The position numbers and the translations under genes are program-made. The notes below the pieces were generated by a model, which was not told the DNA's origin, made no database searches, and was given only the letters and a program-made list of their open reading frames with translations. From Beroe ovata (lineage: Eukaryota; Ctenophora; Nuda; Beroida; Beroidae): 30,132 nt of DNA. This document shows, one piece after another, positions 1 through 9,338 of this stretch. Each line of letters begins with the position of its first letter. Position 1 is the stretch's first letter. The DNA is taken from the NCBI GenBank assembly GCA_946803715.1, contig CAMPET010000267.1, forward strand, positions 68,089 to 98,220, written 5' to 3'.

Positions 1-1989
1 ACCCCATACTCAGTCATCCCTCTCTCTTGTATACTTTCTCACTCAGCGAAATTGATAGGAGCCGAGAAAACAACTATATATATGAAGCTAGTACATGACT
101 CTTTTTATGCGAATGGCAACTATCATAAGATGGTCGAAAGAGTGCTATAATCAGTTGACGGCAATACTATTTCAATTCTCTAATACTGTACTGGAGATTG
201 TCTATTATATTGATCTCTATATATTGTAAAGTTATAAAGCGGTTATGTTAATGTGTCACGTTATGTGTCACGCTATGCGGTTATGGTAATGTGTCACAAA
301 TCTATATGTAAGAGTGGTCACGTATCATAGTATGTGTGATCTTGTGTCACAGATTGACTGAGCATCATTACACTGTTCCTGCCTATCTAAAATCGTAGTA
401 TCTGTTAGTATAACAAGTAACAACTATCTGTAAGTATAACAACTATCTGTTAGTATAACAACTATAACAACTATAGTATAGTAGGAGTGGTATAAGAAGA
501 TGGAGTAGTATAACTAGTGATATAACTTGTAGGAGTGGTATAACAGTACCACACTGTACCTATTCACTATGTATCGCCCAACTATAGTATAAATGTTATG
601 ATTCTCCCGATATTTTCCTCCTCTAAACACAGACAAGTGCTAGCATGAATACTGTAGTGAGTGTCTAGTTGGTCTGACTGGGGGCTAGACATCTATACGT
701 GTCCCAGAACGGATACTGTCCATTGGACAGTGTCGCTACAAGATGACCTTAATTATCTGTTCCATAATTAACAACGAATCCATTGTTCATTGGAATTAGA
801 CATTTGCATGAGAATCTATCATCTCATTTCATAAGACTTCGTTCCTGGATTATGTATACAGTATTTTCGAATATCAGTAATAAATTTCCCGATAAGTGGT
901 GTGCATCTCGACACTCCATATTCTCTGTACACTGCTATCTCTCTGCTCTGTTGAACACATAAAGCAGTGTAATTGCCCTGCACGATCTAGCAGCCCCTAT
1001 TATAAACCTGTACCACTATTATTATAGGGGGCGGGGGTGTAGAGAACTCCTTTGTGGTACTAGAGATGAAGCGCCATATTATGATGATCATATGGAGAGG
1101 GGGAGAGAGAGAGATAGAATGGGTGGTTATATTTCATGAATATTCCTCTTGTTGTTCCAACTTATCCGCCGTAAAGGAAAGCTTGGTGATTGAAAGTAAG
1201 TGGGCTGAGCGCCCCTGGGACTGGCTGCAAACTGTGTGTGTGTGTGTGGCACACACACACGTCACACACAAACGCACGCATATTTCACCCTGCACACACA
1301 CACACACACTGTGCATGTGCACAGGGTGGAATATGGGATTGTGTGCACTTAAAATACAGATGGAATGTAACTTTTCTCGATTTTCCACAATCTGAATCAC
1401 AGTTGCGACTCCCTACTAACGACAGGACACAGCATTAGTTCAAGCAGTGTTGTTCTCACCCCAAAACCCATCTCGGTTTAGAATCCACAGTTTTCCTTCT
1501 GTATTGCACCATCACACCTCGGCTCGACACCTGGAATAGCAGTGAATTTACCACCACAACCCATTGTAATGTCAATCATTCGTCTCAAACTACTACTAGT
1601 TGAGAGAGAGAGGGTGTAAACGGTAACATGTCATGGTTATTAGTAGAGAAATTAGACGCGTGCATACATACACACGCATAGGTGTGAGATCACCAAAATT
1701 CACGGGGTCCATTGGAAATGGACATTGGAGGAGGTTAACCTGTTATGAAACTGAGTAGTTAACCGCATCCTCAAATTGAACTAAACTCATTGACACCACT
1801 CTTACAGCGTGACACAAGTTCACCTTGACACCAGTTCACGTTGAAACGATCCCTCTTGACACTGAATAAATGCCGACACAACTTTGTCCTACGTGTAAAA
1901 ATGACTTGCCACCGACTGACCAAGACACTGTCTCACCTTGACACCTATTGACCTATTGACACCGTCAATGACACCGCTTCTTCCCACAG
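1..1989. other. Intronic or upstream sequence of the LASP-like gene, no exon seen
   Basis: I see no LIM-domain or first nebulin-repeat exon here, so this is probably intron belonging to the LASP-like gene whose next exon starts at 1990. It holds AT-rich degenerate tandem repeats: a gtgtcac-containing repeat around 240-300, a taacaactatctgt-type repeat around 415-550, and loosely repeated ttgacacc motifs from about 1790 to 1975. A CA/GT microsatellite hairpin lies at 1232-1339. The short open frames here overlap low-complexity sequence and look non-coding. Confidence 0.55.
1232..1339. repeat. GT/CA microsatellite with inverted-repeat arms
   Basis: A GT run switches to CA runs, and the flanks of the second part (catatttcaccctgcac near 1279 and gtgcacagggtggaatatg near 1319) are nearly reverse complements. 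The block could fold into a hairpin. Open frames on both strands here are repeat artefacts. Confidence 0.75.
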
Positions 1990-4900
1990 ATCAACTACCA
2001 CAAGGACTACAACACGTCCATGAAGGGAACTAAGATGAGCGTTGCTGACGATCCTGAAACAGTGCGTGCCAAGAAGAGTCAGCAGCAGACATCCCAAATA
2101 CAATATCACGGCAAGGATAGGACCAACCCGGCCACCACTCCGCTTTCTAGACCTACTTTCTCCGCTCCTGGTGAGTGCTAAGTCAGCAATGATGTCATGG
2201 GATTGGAATTTTACGAAGATTAAGGAGAAATTCACAGGCGCTCGTTCTGGGAAATTGTGTGATTTTCTTTGTAGTGATTTCACACGAACTTAACGGAAGC
2301 CGCGCAAGGATCATCTTTGTTGTCTTGACGCGCAGAAAACGATCATAAGTGCGCGCCACGCGCGCGTGTATTCGCGACCGATCTGATCAGCTCAATTTAA
2401 AATCAGCAGCTGTTCATGATGTCATGATAGCAAGCTGGATTAAAGGATCGCGCTTGAATAAAGAATCGCTCTCATTGCGACGATTTGTAGAAAATTTGAA
2501 TATTCATGGCGATAAACTCAGGATGCCACGCTATGCTCAGTAGAGACGCCATTATAGTCGTAGTTTAGTCCATGCTGACAATACGTTTATTAACCATGGT
2601 CACAGTTAGATAGGTGTACTTGACAGTATTACAATTGCCAATGCCGGTTCCCCGATCAATAATTCAAAGACATACTCAATTTCTCAATCCTCAACTTAGG
2701 ATACGTCATAGAGCAAAATGGTGCAGGTAGGCTAGCACTTGCTTTGCATAAATCAATGCTGTACTGTAATTATCCATACATCGATTCAGTGTTACCTTTG
2801 TTCAGTGTTTTCACTATATTCGATCATGAGTTAGCTGTGAAGCTTCTATAATCACTGGGCTATTCACTCGCCATATGTCCATCTGATATTCACAAAGCAC
2901 TGCTTTCATTGCCTGTGATGTCATCAAATTTGTATTATCACTTGGTCACCCGGCTACTCCTTCCCCATTAAACTCATCCCTCCAGTACTATGACTATCTC
3001 ACACCCCTCCCTCACATCTGTGCCCCCACTACCCCTATCTCACACCCCTCCCTCACACCTCCCANCCCCCCCAGCCCCCACTACCCCTATCTCACCCCCC
3101 TCCCTCTCACCTCCTCCCTCACACCTCCCACTCACTTCCTCACCCCCAGTCCACACTACCCCTATCTCACACCCGTGTCCCCACTACCCCTATCTCACTC
3201 CCTCTATCTCCTCCCTACAGCGGACGAAACTCCTGGCACTGACCCGGTAAGCGATGTTCCACCCCACTCCCCCTCCCCCTCTGCTGATGAAGAGGAAATC
3301 CCTCCCCCGGCCGCAGAAGTGCCACCTCCTGAGCCCACTCCCCTCGCTGAACCTGACCTACCCGCACCTGTCAGTCCACTGCCACCTGAGGAGGTGGCGC
3401 CAGCGGCTGCTGAGGACCCAATCCGTGCAAACAAGGTGAGATACACGGGTTATTTCCCTATCTCATGATCATTTATACCGCGCAGAGAAGAGTTTTCATG
3501 GTGATTCCATGGAAAAGGGTTCTATACCATGGTTCATTGGTGTGTTGCTGTGTTTGTTTGTCGGTTTCTGCTTTAAACAAGCCCTTCTGTTCTGTTCTGT
3601 CACATGTTTGATGTCTACACAATATGTTTGATATCTGTACGTTGTTCAATGAACTAGACTCCTATCATATTGTCGACTATAATAGGTAAAAGATTTGGCT
3701 AGAGCATACCAGGACCCCTCGGGCATACCGCCACCGGTAAATTTACCGCTAGCAGCTACCAATCACTTGCTACTCTCTGAATCACGTGACCACAATCACG
3801 TGTACAGTAGTCACGTGACCACAATCACGTGTACAGCAGTCACGTGACCACAATCACGTGTACATTCTCTTCCTTTCTACCACGACCTGCCTTCAGTCTA
3901 ATGAATTATCCGTGATACAAGATGCTATCACACTCATATATTTCCTGTCGATAGACACTCTTGCTAAAATATGATTTCGCCATGGTTAAACATCAACCTC
4001 ATATAGTCACGTCGATAACGTTACCAAGGTAACGAACCAGTTTCATGTACTATTGTGACTGGTCATCAACACCATGTTGCAGGTGTCAAGTAATGTCAGC
4101 ATGGTAACCACCCACTATTTTACCAGGTTGATAGTGACGAGGAACCACCTGCACCAGCCCCCGAACCAGAAGCACCTGCACCTGACGACACCAATGCTAC
4201 GGTAATTGCCCCTATTCCATATGAAGCACCAAATTCCCCAAACATTACCCATTCTCAGTGAAAACAGGAAATTCTATAGTATGAATGACAACAAATTCTT
4301 GTTTTCATATAAACTAACTGTAATAGGAGGCTGGAGATGAAGAATAGAGCAGTAAGTGTGCTGAGCTCCGTTGCCACATTAATAACCAATACAACATGAC
4401 GGCACTGCTGCCACTTTTGACACTATTGCCACTTTTGACACTATTGCCACTATATGGCACTGTTCCCACTAATTGGCACTGTTAGAAACCCGTCAGTGCT
4501 CACTGCAACTCAATATAAATTCCCATCGAGCCATCCGCGTAGCTTTTTATTGCAACACTTCTTGAAATTGGATTGGTCATAACGCTCTATAATATCTCAA
4601 GCGCTGCCATGTTTTTTTTCCTCCGAGAGTCTATCATATTATATTACCGCTAGCTTCAATTCAAACGAACAAATGCAAAACGGTCCTCGATGCCAGAATT
4701 AATCTCACTAAGCTTCATCTTTGCTGAAATTCAGTTGTTCAATCGGTTAAGCAATATTCAGTTACACGGAGACTCGGAAAAAATGGCGAAGTAACATCAT
4801 GTTCTAGCGACTGTAGTTTCATGTTGGCAACGTTGCTGTATAAAACGTGATACGTCTAATGCACAACGTGTATTAACGCATCACATGTTCCAGGTTTACG

Positions 4901-5067
4901 TTGCTATGTACGACTACGATGCCGCCGATGACGATGAAATATCGATGAAGGAAGGGGACAAAATTATAAACGGAGAAATCGTAGGAGAGGGTTGGATGCA
5001 AGGGACCAACACTAGAACAGGACTTCATGGCATGCTTCCAAGCAACTATGTAGAAGTATCTAGTTAA
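1990..5067 (+). CDS. LASP1: LASP1-like actin-binding scaffold (nebulin repeat + SH3), 3' part
   Basis: LASP-family proteins carry a LIM domain, two nebulin repeats that bind F-actin, and a C-terminal SH3 domain, and act at focal adhesions and the cell cortex. Exons by frame and splice consensus: 1990-2170, 3221-3435, 3686-3736, 4127-4201 and 4894-5067 (stop TAA). They join in frame to 231 residues. The first encodes a nebulin repeat (INYHKDYN, then SVADDPETVRAKKSQ and IQYHGKD), matching the second LASP repeat. The middle exons encode a linker rich in Pro, Glu and Asp, longer and more acidic than I recall for vertebrate LASP1. The last is a full SH3 domain with ALYDY-like AMYDYDA, EGWMQG and GMLPSNYVE, the LASP/nebulin subtype. 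LIM and first nebulin exons must lie left of the window. Within exon 2 a second donor at 3247 (GTAAGC) would drop 63 codons in frame. Nebulette or another nebulin relative is the alternative identity. Confidence 0.87.
2171..3220. other. LASP-like intron with short GC-rich island
   Basis: Intron between the nebulin exon and the linker exon. It holds a short CpG-rich stretch near 2328-2400 with alternating cgcg runs, and a long pyrimidine minisatellite at its 3' end. I see no further exon. Confidence 0.6.
2985..3220 (+). repeat. Pyrimidine-rich minisatellite ending at a splice acceptor
   Basis: Degenerate units of the type ctacccctatctcacacccc are repeated, giving more than 200 bases of almost pure C/T with few interruptions (including an N at 3065). 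It leads straight into the acceptor CTCCCTACAG at 3220, so it forms an extreme polypyrimidine tract. One-strand purity of this kind can form triplex DNA. Confidence 0.8.
3782..3866. repeat. 29-bp minisatellite with six CACGTG E-boxes
   Basis: Three near-identical 29-bp units start at 3782, 3811 and 3840. Each carries two CACGTG palindromes. Two units contain the complete 10-mer GTCACGTGAC (3810-3819 and 3839-3848), which equals the CLEAR consensus bound by TFEB/MITF-type bHLH-ZIP factors. It lies in the LASP-like intron between the 3686-3736 and 4127-4201 exons. Confidence 0.9.
4327..4351 (+). other. Candidate poison microexon of the LASP-like gene
   Basis: A 25-bp segment has a branch-point-like ctaac and an acceptor TAATAG just upstream, and a strong donor GTAAGTG directly after. 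Spliced after the 4127-4201 exon in phase 0 it reads EAGDEE then TAG. Its 25-bp length would also shift the frame. Inclusion would remove the SH3 domain or trigger nonsense-mediated decay. It could be a chance pairing of sites. Confidence 0.4.
4380..4490. repeat. Short degenerate tandem repeat (17-bp type)
   Basis: The motif actattgccacttttgac recurs about three times, followed by related tggcactgtt units. It lies within the last LASP-like intron. No function is apparent. Confidence 0.6.
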
Positions 5068-6025
5068 TGTGTGAAAATCATGGCGGTCTATATATTTTGT
5101 ACTGTACACTTTTCACTGATCTCAATTTTGGGCGTTTTCCGAGGTGAATTCATGGTTGTTGATATGAGGTAGGAACATGATCTTTTTCGTCAACACATTT
5201 TCCCATCAAGTAGAATCAAATTGCTTTTGTATTTTGATATTTTCATTTTTCTTAGCGTTTTCAATTTTTGCGAACACTTTTAACTCCTTGAGCAACAATT
5301 GGAGATTAAATGCTGATTGATTTTTACTTTTAGAGCTTTTTAAGTTAAATCTTACCATATAATATGACATTTGCTGATTCGAATGCGCTACATTTTTCGT
5401 TCAACAACTGCTTTATTCGCCGAGCGGTATCGTAATTTCGCGATCGATATATTTTTACTGGATTGAAAATATTTTGTTTTTCAAGATTGTACATAATGAT
5501 AGATGCATGCATGATTAGATCGATATCAATTTTTCAAGCTGCTGATTGCTTCTCTTTACTTTGGTGCAAGACGGATGCTAGTTATTTGTCTGAAAGTTGG
5601 TTGCTATGGAAGATGAATTTTATCCCCCTTTGCAGTTTACATAGCAAACGTGTATTATCTAGATCCAAGAGGTTGATGATTTATCATACTGCAAGTGATT
5701 CCATCGAAACGCGGCTCAGTTTTAATTGATTTCTTGATCTAACTAGCGTTTTCATGCCATCCAGCTATGTGGCTGGAGCACAAAAGTATCAATTCACTTG
5801 TTAATAAATTATCGAAAAGAAACGAGTCTGTTTCATTTCTACAAGATTCATAAATTTCAATCCTACAAGAGATTCAATCCTAAAACACGAAATGCGATTC
5901 TGCCCTATCAGTGATAACATAAATGCATTTAAAACAGAATGTTGGGCAGCATGTGTAAATCACAATCCATCAAATTTTAAAATCAAGGAATACATATATA
6001 AAAATGATGTTTCAGTACCAAGTTC
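5068..6025. other. Convergent 3' ends of the LASP-like and FDPS genes
   Basis: This AT-rich stretch separates the LASP-like stop (5067, plus) from the FDPS stop (6026, minus). An AATAAA at 5803-5808 can serve the LASP-like transcript. On the minus strand AATAAA is found at 5412-5417 (tttatt on plus) and an ATTAAA-type signal near 5722. If those are used the two 3' UTRs overlap. The open frames here look like chance. Confidence 0.55.
5803..5808 (+). terminator. Candidate polyadenylation signal AATAAA for the LASP-like gene
   Basis: This canonical hexamer lies about 735 bases after the LASP-like stop codon in an AT-rich 3' flank. It is supported by motif and position only. Confidence 0.4.
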
Positions 6026-8266
6026 CTATTTGCTACGAGCATGGATCTCATCTAGAAAATCTTGGAAAATTTTGGTCGGAAGCACCGAAGCGCTACTCTT
6101 GATTTCATCGCATAGCTCTGCGTAAGTTTTTTCGCTGTATTCGAGGAACTTCTGTTGAAGATTAGAATCTTCGTAAATTCTCTTCACAGCGGCAACATTT
6201 TCATCACCAGCCTTCCCGTAGTTCGAAATTAGCTCTTTCCGTGTATCTTCGGTTACTGCAAATGAAGTTGTATTACGTATGGGATCTGCAATTGAAGCGG
6301 GTGTGCTTCGCAGTGCACGTCATTCTTCAAAGAATGGAGTTTTGATTTTGTTGGTTAAAATTCCCACGGTACATTTCAAATGGGCAAACGCGCAGCAGAA
6401 ACGCGCGTTAAATGAAGCTAGAGCGCCTCAAAACTGCTTAGAAGAACGTCGCGCGCTACGTAGAGTAGCATCTCAACCGTCTCCGAAATCCGAATAGCAT
6501 CTGCTTGCCATTCAATATTTCCAATTCATATGAAGGGATAAAACAGAGCATGGATATCAGGTAGCAAATTACCTGATTCAAGTGCAGTTAGGAACAACCA
6601 CGAACATTTCCGTTCCTGGATGTCACTTCCTATTTTACCAATGACTTCAGGGTCTCCATAACAGTCCAAATAGTCATCTTGAACCTTCGAAAAGAGGGGA
6701 AATTACACACTGCATGTCAGTTCTGGAGTTAGGCAGATAGTATATGAGTACAAGACAAAGTATTGTTTTGATCTTAGAACGTGCCCAAATTAGGCATGGT
6801 TATTAGTTAGTGTAAAGAATCAATTATGTCATTTACATACTGACAAATAGGAATAGGACAAATAGGAATAGGTCTGTATATTCACTGCGTTTACAACAAA
6901 TATCAACCTGGAAGTAATGCCCAATTTTGAGGAGCAGCCTCTTAGCGCACTCTAATTCCTGGTCCGAATCCCTGCCACACAAATGTAGAGCCAGGACAAC
7001 AGGTAGGTAAAATGAGTAGTATGATGTTTTGTGTGTCACGATAGCGTCGTATCGCTCGCGCGTGTAACTGTCGATTTCCAGTGTTTCTGACTCGAGATCG
7101 AGTGCTTGTCCAAACTCAGTCAACCTAATGGAGTGTAAACAATAATGTAATACTGAGTTTGCACAACCTAAGGAGTGTAAATATTAATGTAATATTGAGT
7201 TTAGACAACCTAATGGAGTGCAAATAATAATGTAATACTGAGTTTGGACAACATAATGGAGTGTAAATAATAATGTAATACTGAGTTTGGACAACATAAT
7301 GGAGTGTAAATAATGTAATACGCGTCCACTCGGTACATTCATACCACACCATGATCGTCACAAACGTAACGCTACTTCTAAACCCACCTAATGACCTGGA
7401 GAAACAACTCCAAACATTTAACATAGCATGTCTCGGTACCAATGTGGTGTTTGAGCAGTGCGAATACCGACGACTCTAGCAGGAATGCATCATTGATAGC
7501 CACCAGACCAACATCAGGATGTTTGTACCAGCATGGTTTTCCCCTCCTCTTCTCTGACTTATCCATGATATCATCAGCTACCAACATGAACGCCTGCCGA
7601 GAGGGAAATAGACATGGGTCAAAAACGGATTTCATTGCAAATTTGCACTCCAATATTTTGGAAAAGATCTCATATTTATACCAATTTTCAAGGGCGATAT
7701 AATGTAATCCATACACTATTACACTATACATTGAGACAAACCCGGGCACGTTGTTGCCTACCTGTAGTATTTCCACACACCAGCCTAAGACAGTAGCTTG
7801 GAACGTCTGGTTGTTGTCATTCCCAGCCAGGAGGTGTGCAGTGCGCACCACAGCACAGCCCCGGTTCATCTTTCCACCGAGTGTGTTGTATCGCAATATC
7901 TCCTCCAACCGGTGCGACACAGAGCCCAATTCAGCAGCGTTCTGGGGTGTGCCGGGTACAGATTAGTCAATCATATAATCATACACTTGGAGATAGTTTA
8001 CAATAGTTCGTTACAATATCCACCGCATAGATTATATAGGCTACCTGTAGAAGTGGTTGTATAACATTGTCGTACTCCTTTATAAAGTCTTTTCGCAGCT
8101 CCATTGTAACTCGAAAGACCCAGAAATCTCCAAAACTTGAATGAGACCTCAGTTGTTGCTGTTTAAAATGTCGACCACGGACTGATTGGTAGTTGTGGGC
8201 GACGTGTGGCGTGGTCCGACTGTAGCATGGGTTGGAGAGTGGTGTTAGGAACTTGATCAATCGCAT
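6026..8266 (-). CDS. FDPS: Farnesyl diphosphate synthase, complete, six exons
   Basis: The enzyme condenses dimethylallyl diphosphate with two isopentenyl diphosphates to make farnesyl diphosphate for sterol, dolichol and prenylation pathways. Minus-strand exons in order: 8266-8045, 7941-7762, 7593-7388, 7124-6908, 6684-6573, 6255-6026. They join to 388 residues with phases 0,0,2,0,1. Visible motifs are GGKMNRG (near residue 94), the first aspartate-rich motif DDIMD with KRRG after it, and the second aspartate motif DDYLD followed by [14 protein letters not shown]. The first 45 residues are basic and hydroxylated with almost no acid, like a mitochondrial leader. An internal Met at residue 55 (8102-8104) fits a cytosolic start. 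The residues just before DDIMD are AFMLVA, where animal FDPS usually has AFFLVA; these residues set chain length, so a longer product is possible. A geranylgeranyl diphosphate synthase identity is less likely from overall similarity. Confidence 0.95.
6285..6500. other. GC-rich segment inside the last FDPS intron
   Basis: Within the 6256-6572 intron, a CpG-rich stretch (cgcgcagcagaaacgcgcg, later cgtcgcgcgcta) stands out from the AT-rich surroundings. It resembles the GC-rich arms of the foldback elements at 14255 and 27011 only in composition. The 72-codon plus-strand open frame covering it has no recognisable domain. Confidence 0.3.
7121..7320. repeat. 43-bp minisatellite spanning the FDPS exon 4 acceptor
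   Basis: Units start at 7121, 7164, 7206, 7249 and 7292, a period of 42-43 bp and about 4.6 copies. The first unit overlaps the first bases of FDPS exon 4 and its splice acceptor (minus strand CCATTAG before GTTG at 7124). The 7164 and 7206 units preserve the same TTAG-GTTG acceptor; the 7249 and 7292 units have lost the AG. The array fills most of the 263-bp intron. Confidence 0.9.
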
Positions 8267-8690
8267 AGTCCCAAAATAGTGCCATAGCTAACATGCAACT
8301 CTAACTACCATAACTACGAACAGTAAAATGGATTTGAGGAGGGGGAGAGATAGCTAGATTGAATCAGGATTCAGGCGTTTCTTAAGTTCTGTTTTATGGC
8401 GAATGGAGGTGAAATGTTGGAACTAACTTCCACTGGATTGATCAAGATGTGATGAAGCAGCAACAAAAATAATGAGCGTGAATTTATAACAAGCAATGCT
8501 CGCCCAGCATACAATACACAATACACAATACACATACATTATTGAACAATACATCAACTTCACAGTTCACAACGGCTACAGCATTGAAAAACATATACGT
8601 AAATTCATCACAGATCCCGGGGAAACAAAGAAGATTTCTGCTCAAACTATCGGAGAAATCGAAGTACTTGGTTGGTGTTGAGACAGGCGA
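8267..8690. other. FDPS 5' flank, no supported exon
   Basis: This is sequence directly upstream of the FDPS start. It contains a short aatacac tandem repeat near 8508-8535 and a 70-codon minus-strand open frame (8696-8484) without recognisable domain. An untranslated first exon could lie here but cannot be shown. Confidence 0.45.
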
Positions 8691-8890
8691 TGTCACGCGT
8701 TATTAAGTATCACGTGACTAGTCACGATAACGCGACTAATTACTGGTAAAACAGGGAATAGACCACGTGCACATATCAAACAATGGGATTGAGCTTGTAT
8801 GTACCGTGTAGACTCGACTCTGGTACCAACATGCTCAATATATAAGGAGATTTCTAGAACTCAAAGTCTAAAGTGATTGCTGACGTCACT
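8690..8890 (-). promoter_or_regulatory. Candidate FDPS promoter: nested palindrome with E-box and CRE
   Basis: An imperfect inverted repeat runs from about 8690 (gtcacgcgttat) to 8734 (ataacgcgac). Its centre holds the perfect 14-mer CGTGACTAGTCACG and the 9-mer ATCACGTGA at 8709-8717. ATCACGTGA is the palindromic E-box that SREBP-1 can bind, and FDPS is a known sterol-regulated SREBP target in mammals. A second CACGTG is at 8764 and a full CRE, TGACGTCA, at 8880-8887. The distance from the FDPS start (about 440 bases) fits a promoter. The function is inferred. Confidence 0.4.
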
Positions 8891-9305
8891 CACCAACTTC
8901 TCTCACACTCACTTAAGTAAGAACAACGATGAATGAATTACTTGAGTCGTTTAGTATCTCACTGCTCACGTTTAGAAATGATAAGTGGATCAATAACATA
9001 TACCCACCACATAACATACCGACAAGAGGATATTCAAAGTATGATTGCTAAAATTGTAGCAATATCGAGGGGTGTAAGACAGTGTAAGACAGTTTACTGG
9101 CATATCATCATTTTTTATTCGGTATGAACCTCAATGGCGTACATTGTCTGTTATGACATGTGTTACGTTCAAGTGTTATCTGCTCCCTGTCATATACTGC
9201 TAGCGATATGCGAGATATTTATAGAATGATTGAGAGCATATTGTTTATTGTCAGACTGTCATGGCAGTGCTTGACACTTTGACAAGCTATATGAGTTATG
9301 ACATG

Positions 9306-9338
<33 letters not shown>

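Noticed and set aside
1054-1438. Three overlapping open frames on both strands (82-113 codons)
   Set aside because: They are created by GT/CA microsatellites and an inverted repeat and encode His/Thr or Cys/Val runs without domain character.
5463-5729. 88-codon open frame in the LASP 3' flank
   Set aside because: It lies in the likely 3' UTR, has no domain and no conserved look.
7121-7320. CRISPR-like regular array
   Set aside because: The units are contiguous with no unique spacers, in a eukaryotic intron; it is a minisatellite.
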